Notes: generated by a model not told the origin, from the letters alone. A DNA stretch of 60,454 nucleotides from Silicimonas sp. (GCA_022826385.1 JAJDUZ010000057.1:1-60454), one strand, 5' to 3'. Positions 1 to 8,720 are shown, counted from the stretch's first letter. A program made the numbers and translations.

Positions 1-43
1 AATGTTTGCAATCAGCAACAGGGCGGGCAAAGCCGAAACGGGA

Positions 44-1360
44 TCACGCAATCACTGCCGAAAAAGCCGAACCCGGTCCTGGATGACGTGCCGGCACGTC
101 AAACACCGCGTCAAAACCCGCAGAGAAAAAATTAGCCGTGGGTTCGGCCCCGCCGCAGAGCACATCGCGCAAATCGTCCAGCCAGCGTTTGGTCAGTCGG
201 CGGCTCGCGCGGCGGATTGTGGCGATCCCGATCTCGGGCGTCGCATGGTCGGGAAAGAGCAGCGGCAAGTCGCCCTCACCCGCCGAGGTCGGGTCAAGCT
301 CGGCCAGCCGCACGCGCAGGTCCAACTCGCGCAGCAACGTCTGCTGGTCGAGTGCTGCCATTTGTGCGGCTTGCGTAAAGGCGGGCCGGCGCGGCGCCAT
401 GCCCTCGACCGCGGGCGCGGACAGACGACGATCCAACTCCTCCTGAAAGCGGTCCGCAACACGCTTGTAATTCGGCCCATCCAGATGAATTTCGTCATGC
501 CAATCCCCCGGCGAGGTGCCGATATCGGTGACATCGATATGCGCCAGTTTGCCGTGGAACTCGGCCCGTTCGGACAGACGTTTGAGCGTGTCGTTGAAGC
601 GTTTGAGGATCTCGATCACCACCTCGTGCTGGGTGTCGGGCGGCACGCCCGCATCGGTCAGCGGCTTTTCAATCCACGCCCCATCGCGCGGGAAGGCCGG
701 ACCATAGCCATGGATCAGGATGTGAACCTGCGGAAACGCGCGATGCACCCGCCGGAACAGGTCCAGATACTGCGCCACCATGCCTTGCAGGAACGCATCG
801 AACGTCGCTCCCACCAGGTCGGCCCCCGAGGCGCCCGGAAACGGCGTCTCGATCAGCCGCCCCAATTGCCCATTGTCGAAAAGGTCATTGCCACCCGCCG
901 ACAACAGAAGCGCCGAGGCCTCCTCGGCATCGATATTCAGGAGGATTTCCCGTTGCCGGCGGATGTCCTTCAATTCATCGCCCGCCGCGCCAAGGCTGAG
1001 GATGGCGTTGTCCTTCATCAGATGGTCGATCGTGTCCTGCAGGCGCGTCGGATACTGGAACCAGCTGTCCCCCTCCGAGACGAAGCGCGGACCGCTCCAC
1101 CCGGCCTTGATCCGGCGGCGATAGGCCCGGTGCCGCCGCCGCCGCATGAAGCCGTTCGCAAGACTGACGACAAAGCCGCCTTCGATGCGGGGCGGAATGC
1201 CGGTGACCAGCGCCGGATTGGGCTGCAGCTCGGGGCCCATGCGCCCGGGGATCGGCACTTCGATCATGTACTGAAGATAATGTTCCAGGTCGTGATCGGG
1301 GTCACCAAGGCGGTCCAACAGGACGTCATAAGCTATTGGCGGAAGGGCGTTTTCCGGCAT
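44..1360 (-). CDS. SGNH/GDSL-family hydrolase
   Basis: The 438-residue protein has the blocks of the SGNH (GDSL) hydrolase superfamily. Block I is SEGDSWFQYP (nucleophile Ser about residue 99), the glycine block is SLGAAGDEL, block III is SAGGNDL (about 154-160) and block V is DWHDEIHLD (about 286-294), which supplies the Asp-His pair. Family members hydrolyse esters of lipids, acylated sugars or small molecules; the substrate cannot be read from this sequence. No signal peptide is evident, so it is probably cytosolic. I chose the ATG at 1360 because GGAAAG lies about 9 nt upstream; an alternative start 10 codons earlier is possible. The C-terminal 100 residues or so match no domain I recognise. 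It lies downstream of the thiamine operon but beyond a terminator-like hairpin, so it is probably a separate unit. Confidence 0.8.
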   Translation of the reverse strand: MPENALPPIAYDVLLDRLGDPDHDLEHYLQYMIEVPIPGRMGPELQPNPALVTGIPPRIEGGFVVSLANGFMRRRRHRAYRRRIKAGWSGPRFVSEGDSWFQYPTRLQDTIDHLMKDNAILSLGAAGDELKDIRRQREILLNIDAEEASALLLSAGGNDLFDNGQLGRLIETPFPGASGADLVGATFDAFLQGMVAQYLDLFRRVHRAFPQVHILIHGYGPAFPRDGAWIEKPLTDAGVPPDTQHEVVIEILKRFNDTLKRLSERAEFHGKLAHIDVTDIGTSPGDWHDEIHLDGPNYKRVADRFQEELDRRLSAPAVEGMAPRRPAFTQAAQMAALDQQTLLRELDLRVRLAELDPTSAGEGDLPLLFPDHATPEIGIATIRRASRRLTKRWLDDLRDVLCGGAEPTANFFSAGFDAVFDVPARHPGPGSAFSAVIA

Positions 1361-1434
1361 CGAATCAACTTTCCAAAATGTCTGGCGCAAATAGGGTGCA
1401 CCAAGGTCAAATTATGGAAACTGACTAGCAGAAA

Positions 1435-1459
1435 GCGGCCCCTGGCAACACCGGGCCGC
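1435..1459 (-). terminator. Rho-independent terminator-like hairpin after the thiamine operon
   Basis: A GC-rich inverted repeat (GCGGCCC at 1435-1441, GGGCCGC at 1453-1459) is followed on the minus strand by TTTCTGCT. It lies just past the stop of the DUF2478 gene and before the SGNH hydrolase start. The T run is short, so strength is uncertain. Confidence 0.55.
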
Positions 1460-1486
1460 CCGTCCCGTTAAAGCATCGTGAAAGCC

Positions 1487-2005
1487 TCAGGCCGCGGCAC
1501 CGGCTTCGGCCAGTGCGTCGGCCAGCCACGCGGCAATGGCCTCCGGTTCGGGCGAAACGGCTTCGGCGGCGCCGCCCGTAAACGCCTCGAACGCCTCGCG
1601 ATTAAGGCCGTTCAGGCCCACCAGAACCGGAATTTCACGGCTCATGGCTTCGGCGATCAGAGTGCGAAATCCGCGCCCCAACGCCTCCTGTTTGCCGAAC
1701 TTGTTGACGATCAGCGCGTCGGCATTTTCCAATTCACGTTCGCAAGCCGCAATCGCCGTTTCCAGCGCGCCCGGGTCCAAACGGCAGCCCCGCGCGCCCG
1801 GTCCCAGCGATTGTGAAATCCGGATCACCGGCCCCTCGGGCAACACCCGCACATCCATGTCGCAGGGCTTGTCGTCGCCACATTCGCTGTTGATCTGGAC
1901 GGTGCCGCAAAGCCGCACACCCTCGGCGGCCAGACGCGCGGCCACATTTGCCAGCAAAAGGTCGGTTTCCCCCCGCCCTGCCATCATCACATATCCCATC
2001 CGCAT
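1487..2005 (-). CDS. DUF2478 family protein
   Basis: This 172-residue protein resembles the DUF2478 family, whose function is not established; members have an NTPase-like fold. Typical segments are the N-terminal GYVMMAGRGETD stretch, the internal CDMDVRVLP segment and LIVNKFGKQEALGRGF near residue 110. I chose ATG 2005 because GGAGGAG precedes it at good spacing; an upstream in-frame start at 2044 has no such site. It begins 52 nt after the stop of the permease gene thiX on the same strand, with no terminator between, so it may be the last gene of the TPP-controlled operon. I know of no established role for this family in thiamine metabolism; the link is positional only. Confidence 0.75.
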   Translation of the reverse strand: MRMGYVMMAGRGETDLLLANVAARLAAEGVRLCGTVQINSECGDDKPCDMDVRVLPEGPVIRISQSLGPGARGCRLDPGALETAIAACERELENADALIVNKFGKQEALGRGFRTLIAEAMSREIPVLVGLNGLNREAFEAFTGGAAEAVSPEPEAIAAWLADALAEAGAAA

Positions 2006-2057
2006 ATGCGCTCTCCTCCGGTCCCGGCAGGCAGTCTGGGGCAAGTTACCGCCCAGG

Positions 2058-2804
2058 TCAAACGCCCGGCGTATGACGCTTGAGGTAGGTCAGCGTCGCC
2101 CAGTTCACCAGCACATAGAGCAGGATCGACAGCAGCCCCAGCGTGAAAAGGGCGGCAAACATCAGGTCGGTCTTGGCGCGCCCATTGGCCAGCAGCATCA
2201 AATAGCCCAACCCCTGGCTCGACCCGACCCACTCGCCAATCACCGCCCCGATCGGCGCATAGACCGCAGCCAACCGCAGCCCCGACCCCAGCGACGGCAA
2301 GGCCGCAGGCACCCGGATGCGCCAAAGCGTCGTCCAGTTCGACGCGCCCATCGTGCGGGCCAGGTCAAGGAAACCCTGCGGCGTTCGCATGAGCCCGTCG
2401 AAAAAGGCCGAGGTGATGGGGAAATAGATGATCAGAACCGCCATCGCGATTTTCGACCCCAAGCCGAAGCCCAGCCAAAGCGTCAGGATCGGCGCCAGCG
2501 CGAAGACCGGCAGGGCCTGCGTGAAGACCAGCACCGGGCGCATCGTCAGGCGCGCGAACTCGGATGAGGCCAGCGTCAGCGCGGTGACAATCCCCAGCCC
2601 CGCACCGATCAGCAGCCCCAGGGCAATCTCGGTGGCGGTCGCCAGCGTATGCTCCCAGATCAGCGCGCGGTTGGCGATCCACGTCTCGAAGACCAGCGCC
2701 GGCGGCGGCAGGATAAAGCGCGGCACATCCGTTAGGCTGACAATCGCCTGCCAGAGCGCAAGCGCCACGACCGCCGCGAAGACACCGCCCAGAACCCGCA
2801 TCAC
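2058..2804 (-). CDS. thiX: ABC transporter permease for thiamine pyrimidine precursor (ThiX-type)
   Basis: A 248-residue hydrophobic protein with about six membrane segments and the BPD_transp_1 permease signature (EWVGSSQGLGYLM about residues 192-204; DLARTMGASNW about 127-137). It belongs to the SsuC/TauC/ThiX group. With thiZ and thiY it should form an inner-membrane importer of hydroxymethylpyrimidine or a related thiamine breakdown product. Start is GTG 2804, overlapping the thiZ stop in GTGA, so translation is probably coupled. The substrate is inferred from the TPP riboswitch-controlled operon and the presence of tenA; sequence alone would not separate it from taurine, sulfonate or other permeases of this group. 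Confidence 0.85.
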   Translation of the reverse strand: MMRVLGGVFAAVVALALWQAIVSLTDVPRFILPPPALVFETWIANRALIWEHTLATATEIALGLLIGAGLGIVTALTLASSEFARLTMRPVLVFTQALPVFALAPILTLWLGFGLGSKIAMAVLIIYFPITSAFFDGLMRTPQGFLDLARTMGASNWTTLWRIRVPAALPSLGSGLRLAAVYAPIGAVIGEWVGSSQGLGYLMLLANGRAKTDLMFAALFTLGLLSILLYVLVNWATLTYLKRHTPGV

Positions 2805-3520
2805 ACCGCCCTCAGAAGCATCATCAACCGCGCCTGCGCCTCAAGGTAAGCCGGATCATCCACAGCGCGCGGCGCGGGTCCCTCGGGCGGCGGCACCTCC
2901 GTGACACCCGCTTCGGTCATCACGACAATCGTGTCGCCCAAGCGCGCGGCCTCGGCCGGGTCGTGGGTCACCAGAAGCACCGTCCGCCCTTTCAGCAGCC
3001 GATGCGCCAGTTCCTGCATCTCGGCCCGCGTCCGCGCATCCAGCGCCGAAAACGGCTCGTCCAGAAGGATCACCGCCCGGTTTTCCATCAGCGTCCGCGC
3101 CAGCGCCACCCGCTGGCGCTGCCCGCCCGAAAGCGCATGGGGCTTCTTGCCGGCATGTTCGCTCAGCCCCACATCCGCAATCAACCGGTCAACCAGGTCG
3201 CGGTTCACCGCCTCGCCCCGAAGCCGGGCGCCAAGGCTGACATTCTCGCGCACCGTGGCCCAGGGCAGCAGCAGGTCGCTCTGCGCCATATAGGCGATCC
3301 GGTCCCCCAGCGGCGCGCCGTCGCTGGCGGTGATCTCGCCGTGCAGAACCGCCCCGGTTTCGAGCCCGGCGATCATCCGCAGAATGGTCGTTTTGCCAAC
3401 ACCCGAGACGCCCAGAAGACAGGTCCAACCGGTCGACTTCAGATCAAGCTCCAGCCCCGAGAACAGCGCCCGCCCGTCAAGGGCCGCACTGCCCCGGAAC
3501 CGGATGCCGGGCGCGACCAT
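2801..3520 (-). CDS. thiZ: ABC transporter ATP-binding protein (ThiZ-type)
   Basis: A 239-residue ABC ATPase with Walker A GVSGVGKTT (about 37-45), Q-loop MAQSDLLLPW, signature LSGGQRQR, Walker B VILLDEPFSALD and the switch histidine in LLVTHD. It energises the importer formed by thiX and thiY. ATG 3520 lies 2 nt past the tenA stop; extending upstream would run through tenA in another frame. ThiXYZ systems import 4-amino-5-hydroxymethyl-2-methylpyrimidine or its N-formyl derivative, which TenA and ThiD then use; here that assignment is inferred from the operon. Confidence 0.87.
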   Translation of the reverse strand: MVAPGIRFRGSAALDGRALFSGLELDLKSTGWTCLLGVSGVGKTTILRMIAGLETGAVLHGEITASDGAPLGDRIAYMAQSDLLLPWATVRENVSLGARLRGEAVNRDLVDRLIADVGLSEHAGKKPHALSGGQRQRVALARTLMENRAVILLDEPFSALDARTRAEMQELAHRLLKGRTVLLVTHDPAEAARLGDTIVVMTEAGVTEVPPPEGPAPRAVDDPAYLEAQARLMMLLRAV

Positions 3521-3522
3521 GC

Positions 3523-4194
3523 TCACGGGGTCAGGCCCATCTGCCAGAACCCGACCTCCAGCCGGGTCGCCTGCGCGAAGGTCGCGCAAAGGTCGTCCCA
3601 GACCGGCAAGGTCTGATAATCCGGCCCATAGCGCCGCTCCAGCCCGGCATCCAGCAACGCGCCGACGGATTGGCACAGACCCTGATAGTCATCGCCCCCA
3701 TAGGTCGCGATCCAGTCAGCATAGGCCTCCGAGGTTTTCTCGGCAGCAAGCCGCGCACCGATCTCGCCATAGCCCATGACGCAGGGCGCCAGCGCGGCCA
3801 GAAGCCGGGGGAAATCGCCCGAGAATCCGCAATCCATCACGAAGCGCGTATAGGCCGCGTTTTCCGACCGCTCCTCGGTCGCCAGAAGCTCGGCTTCGGG
3901 GATGCCAGCCTCACCGCAAAGCGAGACATGCAGCGCCATCTCTTCCTGCAACAGCGCATTCACCGTCGCGGAACAGGCCTGCATCTCGTCCAGCGTGCCC
4001 GCCTTGACGATCCCCAGCGCCCAGGCGCGCGAGAAATGGATCAGGAACACGTAATCCTGCCGCAGGTAATGCAGAAACGCCGCTCGCGGCAGCGACCCGT
4101 CGCGCAAGCCTTCCACGAAGGCGTGACGCGCATATCGGTCCCAATCGGCCCCGGCCGCGTGCCGCATCGCCTGAAACGCCCGTCCATAGTCCAT
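3523..4194 (-). CDS. tenA: TenA-family aminopyrimidine aminohydrolase (thiaminase II)
   Basis: A 223-residue all-helical TenA protein. TenA hydrolyses aminopyrimidine derivatives of degraded thiamine to HMP, allowing salvage. Expected active-site residues are visible: Asp47 in RQDYVF, Cys138 and Tyr142 in APCVMGYGE, and Glu212 in LEVGFW. Length is normal for the family. I chose ATG 4194; an upstream TTG at 4197 is in frame. The ribosome-binding region (GGAGAGGCAGG) falls in the tail of an interspersed repeat at 4203-4282, so the repeat appears to supply the tenA translation signal. It sits between the binding-protein gene and thiZ, the usual salvage-module arrangement. Confidence 0.92.
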   Translation of the reverse strand: MDYGRAFQAMRHAAGADWDRYARHAFVEGLRDGSLPRAAFLHYLRQDYVFLIHFSRAWALGIVKAGTLDEMQACSATVNALLQEEMALHVSLCGEAGIPEAELLATEERSENAAYTRFVMDCGFSGDFPRLLAALAPCVMGYGEIGARLAAEKTSEAYADWIATYGGDDYQGLCQSVGALLDAGLERRYGPDYQTLPVWDDLCATFAQATRLEVGFWQMGLTP

Positions 4195-4202
4195 CAAACC
4201 TG

Positions 4203-4282
4203 CCTCTCCATCAGCCTAAAAATATCCCAGGGGGGTCCGGGGGGACAGCGTCCTCCCGGTGGATCGCCGCCGTCAGGCGGCG
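4203..4282 (-). repeat. Intergenic hairpin plus GATATTT repeat inside the thiamine operon
   Basis: Read on the minus strand: a perfect 7-bp hairpin (4265-4282), an imperfect GGGGGAC/GTCCTCCC hairpin, then GGACCCCCCTGGGATATTTTTAGG running into the tenA ribosome-binding site. The GGATATTT segment matches the element at 17636-17685. It separates thiY from tenA. Confidence 0.65.
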
Positions 4283-4292
4283 AAACACCCGC

Positions 4293-5228
4293 TCACTTTG
4301 CAGTCACGTCGACGGTCAGTTTCGACACCGGGTTCTCCGAGGGCACCAGCCCCTGCTCGGCCAGGAACGCCTCGAAGCGGGCATAGCGTCCGTGATCGAA
4401 CCCGGCCGGCCGCAGCGCAAAGCGCGGCAGCGTGTCGACCCAGGCGCGGGCGTTCAGCTCGTCCTGCAACTCGGGTGCGGTGCCCGAGAAGGTCTCCCAC
4501 GCCTTGTCCGGGTTGTTGACGATGTATTGCGTCGCCTTCTCGGTTGCGGCCAGGAACCGCCCGATCACATCCGGGTCCATCGTCTCGGGGTTCGCGACAT
4601 AGATCAGCTCGTCATAGGACGGAACGCCCTCTTCCTCGATATAGAAACAGGTCCCCGGACGGCCTTCGATATCCATCTGGTTCAGCTCGAAATTCCGATA
4701 GGCCCCGATCACCGCATCGACCTGCCCCGACATCAGCGAGGGCGAGAGCGAGAAGTTCACATTGACCAGTTCGATATCGTCCAGCGTCACGCCATACTTG
4801 CCCAGAACCGCGTTCAGCACGGCCTCTTCGACACCCGCGACCGAGAACCCGATCTTCTTGCCCTTGAGGTCGGCCGGCGTCTTGATCGGCCCGTCTTCCA
4901 GCACCAGAAGGCAATTCAGGGGCGTGGCGACCAGCGTGCCGACGCGGATCAGCGGCAGCCCTTCGTGCACCTGCAGATGCAGTTGCGGCTGATAGCTGAC
5001 GGCGAGTTCGGCCTGACCGGCGGCGACAAGGCGCGGCGGCAGCGACGGGTCGGCGGGGGGCACGATTTCGACCTCCAGCCCTTGTTCGGCGAAATAACCG
5101 TTTTCCTCGGCAATCAGGATCGGTCCGTGGTCGGGGTTGATGAACCAGTCCAGAAGCAGCGTGATCTTGTCCGCCGCCTGCACCGGGGCAGCCGCAAGCA
5201 ACGCGAGGATGGTCAGGAAAGTCCTCAT
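4293..5228 (-). CDS. thiY: ABC transporter substrate-binding protein (ThiY/NMT1-like)
   Basis: A 311-residue periplasmic binding protein of the NMT1/THI5-like (SsuA) family. Residues 1-18 form a signal peptide ending APVQA. The mature N-terminus DKITLLLDWFINPDHGP is typical of HMP and formyl-aminopyrimidine binders. The motif GKKIGFSVAG (about 120-130) and FSLSPSLMSGQVDA fit the two-lobed fold. ATG 5228 has AAGGACACC upstream; longer readings run back into thiF. It is the first gene of the uptake part of the operon, 16 nt after thiF. A pyrimidine-precursor ligand is inferred from context and similarity; the exact ligand is not proven. Confidence 0.87.
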   Translation of the reverse strand: MRTFLTILALLAAAPVQAADKITLLLDWFINPDHGPILIAEENGYFAEQGLEVEIVPPADPSLPPRLVAAGQAELAVSYQPQLHLQVHEGLPLIRVGTLVATPLNCLLVLEDGPIKTPADLKGKKIGFSVAGVEEAVLNAVLGKYGVTLDDIELVNVNFSLSPSLMSGQVDAVIGAYRNFELNQMDIEGRPGTCFYIEEEGVPSYDELIYVANPETMDPDVIGRFLAATEKATQYIVNNPDKAWETFSGTAPELQDELNARAWVDTLPRFALRPAGFDHGRYARFEAFLAEQGLVPSENPVSKLTVDVTAK

Positions 5229-5244
5229 GGGGGTGTCCTTTTCT

Positions 5245-6210
5245 TCAGGAGGATTTCGCCGCGACGAGAACGATCTCGCCCGGCCATTTGTGTTGAATGG
5301 CTTCCGCCGCCCGCCATGCGCGCAGCCCGCTGGCACAGCAAAGCGCCAGCCGCTTGTCGCCGGGGGCGAGCGTCTCGGGCAGCGCGTCGGGCAGAATGCG
5401 TCTGGCGGACGGATGGATCGGCACCGGGGCTTCGTCGGCCCCGCGCAGATCGATGATCTCGTCGCCGCTGCGAAGTTCCGAGAGCGACACGAAGGGGAAA
5501 TAGCCCTGCGGCTCGTCGGCGTCGTCAAAGCGGAAACCCGACATGCGATAGTCGCCCATATCGACCCGGATCATCTGGCCCAGCGGGCTGGGTGTCAGTT
5601 CCAGAATGACGCCCATCGCCATCTGCGCCTGCGCCGCGCCCAGCATCGCAACGACCGGGCCAAGAACCCCGGCGGTCGCGCAGCTGGCCGCATTCTCGGG
5701 TGCGTTCGGGAAGACCGCACGCAAGCTGGGCGCGGTGCCGCAGAACCCGCCGACATAGCCCGACACGCCCAGAACCGAGGCCGAAATCAAGGGAATCCGG
5801 CGGTTCTTGCAGACATCGCTCAGGGTGTAGCTGACGGCATAGCTATCGGCACAATCCAGAACGATATCAGCGGCTTCCACCAGCGCCTCGGCGTTTTCCG
5901 GCGTCAGCGCCCGGCGCCATGGCACGATGACCACTTCGCGGTTCAACGCCCGGCAACGTTCGGCGGCGACATCGGCCTTGGGACGGCCAATCGCATCTTC
6001 GGTGAACAGGGTCTGGCGATGCAGGTTCGATTGCTCGACCCGGTCACCATCGACAAGTGTGATCCGGCCAATCCCGGCCGCCGTCAGCAACGGCAACACG
6101 GTCGCCGAGAGCCCACCGGCCCCCACGACCAGCACGCGCGCCGCACGCAGCCTCCCCTGCCCGGCGCTGCCGACTTCCGGCAGGATTTCCTGCCGTTCAT
6201 AACGGTTCAT
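5245..6210 (-). CDS. thiF: ThiF-type adenylyltransferase with C-terminal rhodanese-like domain
   Basis: A 321-residue E1-like protein. It should adenylate the C-terminal GG of ThiS and help convert it to the thiocarboxylate that donates sulfur to the thiazole. The nucleotide loop VVGAGGLSA is at 28-36, DGDRVEQSNLHRQ follows at 54-66, and Cys177 in SCATAGVLGP matches the position of the ThiF cysteine that bonds ThiS. No CxxC pairs are present, so the usual structural zinc site seems absent. Residues about 239-318 resemble a rhodanese domain with an active-site-like loop C-A-S-G-L-R (Cys292), suggesting that sulfur-transfer and adenylation functions are fused as in MOCS3/Uba4. ATG 6210 overlaps the thiE stop in ATGA. 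Confidence 0.88.
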   Translation of the reverse strand: MNRYERQEILPEVGSAGQGRLRAARVLVVGAGGLSATVLPLLTAAGIGRITLVDGDRVEQSNLHRQTLFTEDAIGRPKADVAAERCRALNREVVIVPWRRALTPENAEALVEAADIVLDCADSYAVSYTLSDVCKNRRIPLISASVLGVSGYVGGFCGTAPSLRAVFPNAPENAASCATAGVLGPVVAMLGAAQAQMAMGVILELTPSPLGQMIRVDMGDYRMSGFRFDDADEPQGYFPFVSLSELRSGDEIIDLRGADEAPVPIHPSARRILPDALPETLAPGDKRLALCCASGLRAWRAAEAIQHKWPGEIVLVAAKSS

Positions 6211-6803
6211 CGCGTCACCTCGAGCCATTCCCTGACCCGTCCTTCGGGGTCCTCGTTGAGCGTGATGTCCGTGACAGCCGACACGATATCAGCGCCCGCG
6301 TCAAATGCACCCTTGGCGCGCTCGACGGACATGCCGCCGATGGCGACCAGCGGAATGTCCCCGATCCGGGCTTTCCAGTCCGTCAGTTTCGGCAGCCCCT
6401 GCTGTTCCCATTTCATCTTTTTCAGGATGGTCGGATAGACCGGCCCCAAGGCGACGTAATCCGGGTCAAACGAGAGCGCGCGTTCCAGCTCGTCATCGTC
6501 ATGGGTTGAAACACCCAGCTTGATCCCGGCGGCGCGGATGGCCGCGACATCCGCCGTATCAAGGTCTTCCTGCCCCAGATGGACCCACGGGGCACCGGCC
6601 TCGATCGCCACCTGCCAATAGTCGTTCACAACCAGCACGGCCCCGGCTTCGGCGCAGAGGCGGGTCGCCGCCTGCACCTCTGCCAGAACAGTGGGTTGCG
6701 GCTTGTCCTTGATCCGAAGTTGTACCAGCTTCACGCCCTGCCGCAGCATGCGCGCGACCCAGGCCGCGTCGTCGAAGATGGGATAAAACCGGTCGAGGCT
6801 CAT
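6207..6803 (-). CDS. thiE: Thiamine-phosphate synthase
   Basis: A 198-residue TIM-barrel protein of the ThiE/TenI family. ThiE joins HMP-PP and thiazole phosphate to give thiamine phosphate. Visible motifs are VQLRIKDK (about 26-33), [24 protein letters not shown] and [14 protein letters not shown], ending with [11 protein letters not shown] and [11 protein letters not shown], which form the phosphate site. It is slightly shorter than many ThiE proteins. It overlaps thiG upstream and thiF downstream by 4 nt each, so the three are translationally coupled. A TenI role (thiazole tautomerase) is the alternative, but no second ThiE candidate lies in the operon. Confidence 0.88.
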   Translation of the reverse strand: MSLDRFYPIFDDAAWVARMLRQGVKLVQLRIKDKPQPTVLAEVQAATRLCAEAGAVLVVNDYWQVAIEAGAPWVHLGQEDLDTADVAAIRAAGIKLGVSTHDDDELERALSFDPDYVALGPVYPTILKKMKWEQQGLPKLTDWKARIGDIPLVAIGGMSVERAKGAFDAGADIVSAVTDITLNEDPEGRVREWLEVTR

Positions 6804-7570
6804 GAGAGGAACGCCTTTCCGATCACCGGGGTCGAGGCTTCGGCCATGTCGCGGGGCTCCATCGGGTCGGCTTCGGCCCCCAAGGCGCCCGCTTCCACCG
6901 CGCGGGCCATGGCGCGGGCCATGGCCACCGGATCGCCCGCCTTGGCGACTGCAGTGTTCAGAAGCACGGCGTCATAGCCCAGTTCCATCGCCGCCGCGGC
7001 GTGGCTGGGCAACCCGATCCCCGCATCGACGACCAAGGGCGTGTCGGGGAACTCGGCCCGCATCGCCCGCAGCGCATAGGTGTTGTTCAACCCGCGCCCC
7101 GAGCCGATCGGCGCGCCCCAGGGCATCAGCACTTCGCAGCCTGCGGCCAGCAGACGCTCGCCCACGATCAGGTCTTCGGTGGTATAGGGAAAGACCTGAA
7201 ACCCTTCGTCTGAAAGGATTTTTGCCGCCTCGACCAGTTGGAACACATCCGGCTGAAGACTGTCGGTATGACCGATCAGTTCCAGCTTGATCCACGGCGT
7301 GTCAAAGACCTCGCGCGCCATATGCGCCGTGGTCACCGCCTCTTTCACCGTGTGACAGCCAGCGGTGTTCGGCAGGACAAGCACGTTCAGCGCGCGGATC
7401 ATCTCCCAAAACGCCTGACCGGCCCCATCCGCCCCTTCCCGGCGGAGCGAGACCGTGGCCACCGCCGCCCCGCTTTCGCGGAAGGCCGCTTCAAGGATCG
7501 CCGGGCTTGGATACTGGGCCGTCCCCAGCATCAGCGGATTGGCAAGCGTGGTGCCATAGAACGCGCGCAT
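6800..7570 (-). CDS. thiG: Thiazole synthase
   Basis: A 256-residue TIM barrel. ThiG condenses deoxyxylulose phosphate, dehydroglycine and sulfur from ThiS thiocarboxylate into the thiazole phosphate moiety. The Schiff-base lysine is Lys95 in [10 protein letters not shown], and [11 protein letters not shown] and [12 protein letters not shown] are family signatures. Its glycine-derived imine would come from ThiO, encoded two genes upstream. It starts 3 nt after the thiS stop and overlaps thiE by 4 nt. Length is standard. Confidence 0.95.
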   Translation of the reverse strand: MRAFYGTTLANPLMLGTAQYPSPAILEAAFRESGAAVATVSLRREGADGAGQAFWEMIRALNVLVLPNTAGCHTVKEAVTTAHMAREVFDTPWIKLELIGHTDSLQPDVFQLVEAAKILSDEGFQVFPYTTEDLIVGERLLAAGCEVLMPWGAPIGSGRGLNNTYALRAMRAEFPDTPLVVDAGIGLPSHAAAAMELGYDAVLLNTAVAKAGDPVAMARAMARAVEAGALGAEADPMEPRDMAEASTPVIGKAFLS

Positions 7571-7573
7571 CGC

Positions 7574-7768
7574 TCAGCCCCCCTGCATCGCGCCAAGGAC
7601 TTCGACCCGGTCGCCATCCGACAATCGGAGATCGGCGCGAGCCGAGACCGGCACAAAGGTCTCGTTGACCGCCGTTGCCACGCGACCCGCAACACCGCAT
7701 TCCGCCAGCACATCGGCAAGAGTGGTGGCCTGAACGTTGCGCAACGCGCCATTAAGCATGATTTGCAT
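7574..7768 (-). CDS. thiS: Sulfur carrier protein ThiS
   Basis: A 64-residue ubiquitin-fold carrier ending in Gly-Gly (MQGG at the C-terminus), which is adenylated by ThiF and thiocarboxylated. The internal segments TTLADVLAEC and AVNETFVP and the C-terminal LSDGDRVEVLGAMQGG are typical. ATG 7768 gives the usual family length. Its start lies inside the end of thiO, overlapping by 17 nt. Confidence 0.93.
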   Translation of the reverse strand: MQIMLNGALRNVQATTLADVLAECGVAGRVATAVNETFVPVSARADLRLSDGDRVEVLGAMQGG

Positions 7769-8720
7769 CGACAAGCTCCGTTTCCCGGTTGTGAATGACA
7801 AGATCAGTGACCGCTTTCGCCAAGGCAGGCGCCAGCAGAAAGCCGTGCCGGAACAAACCGTTGGCATAGATAGTTGAGCCTTTCGCCCGCACTTTCGGCA
7901 GATTGTTCGGGAACGCGGGGCGCACATCAACGCCGATCTCCAGCACCTCGGCTTCGCCAAAGGCAGGGTTCAGGGCATAGGCCGCGCTGAGCAGTTCCAG
8001 CATCGACCGCGCGGTGATCCGGCCCCGGTCGGCGGTTTCGATCATCGTCGCGCCCAGCATGTAAACGCCATCGCCCCTTGGAACGATGTAAAGCGGGATA
8101 CGCGGGTGCAAAAGCCGCACCGGCCGCGAGATCGCGACATCGGGCGCCCGGATCACCAACATCTCGCCCTTGACACCGCGCAGGTCTGAAAGCGCCTCGC
8201 GCGCTGCGAAGCCGGTGCAATCGATGGTGCGCTCGGCGGGGTGCGCTGAAGGCTCGGGCCGGATCGCGATCCCCTGCCCGTCCAGATGCCGGACCAGATC
8301 GGCCAGCGCCTGACGCGGCGCCAGATGGGCTTCGCTTTCGAAGAAGAGCCCGCTGTCATAACCGACAAGGTCCGGCTCCAACGTGCTGATCTCGGCCCCT
8401 GTTACCGGCGCGAATTGCTCGGTCCGGCGCGCGAACCGCCTGAGGTCCGCCTGATCCCGGCGATGCGCCACGACCAGCGTGCCTGCGCCGATCACCTCGG
8501 TGAAGCGGGCCCACCATGCCTTGGCCAGTTGACCGAGGCGCATCACGGGTTCTTCGGCGTTTTCGAACTCGCAAAACGGCGCCAGCATGCCGCCCGCCCA
8601 CCAACTGCAACTGGCCGCGCCCGGCCCCTTCGGATCGACAAGCTCGACCTCGGCGCCTGCCGCTGCAAGCTCGGTCGCGACCGTCAGGCCCGCGACACCG
8701 GCGCCGAGAATGCGGATCAC
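7752..8720 (-). CDS. thiO: Glycine oxidase ThiO
   Basis: A 322-residue FAD-dependent oxidase of the DAO family that oxidises glycine to the imine used by ThiG, the aerobic alternative to ThiH. The N-terminus has the dinucleotide-binding motif ILGAGVAGLTVA (about 4-15) and the acidic end of strand 2 in ELVDPKGPG. ASCSWWAGGMLAPFCE is a ThiO signature, and NGLFRHGFLLAPA near the C-terminus closes the flavin site. Start is GTG 8720, overlapping the thiD stop in GTGA; no ATG start fits. Use of ThiO rather than ThiH fits an aerobic lifestyle. Confidence 0.92.
   Translation of the reverse strand: MIRILGAGVAGLTVATELAAAGAEVELVDPKGPGAASCSWWAGGMLAPFCEFENAEEPVMRLGQLAKAWWARFTEVIGAGTLVVAHRRDQADLRRFARRTEQFAPVTGAEISTLEPDLVGYDSGLFFESEAHLAPRQALADLVRHLDGQGIAIRPEPSAHPAERTIDCTGFAAREALSDLRGVKGEMLVIRAPDVAISRPVRLLHPRIPLYIVPRGDGVYMLGATMIETADRGRITARSMLELLSAAYALNPAFGEAEVLEIGVDVRPAFPNNLPKVRAKGSTIYANGLFRHGFLLAPALAKAVTDLVIHNRETELVDANHA

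Noticed and set aside
2..1471. Long plus-strand frame (489 codons) opposite the SGNH hydrolase
   Set aside because: It is the antisense shadow of a gene with clear SGNH motifs. High GC content opens long frames on both strands here, and its translation is Arg/Gln-rich with no domain.
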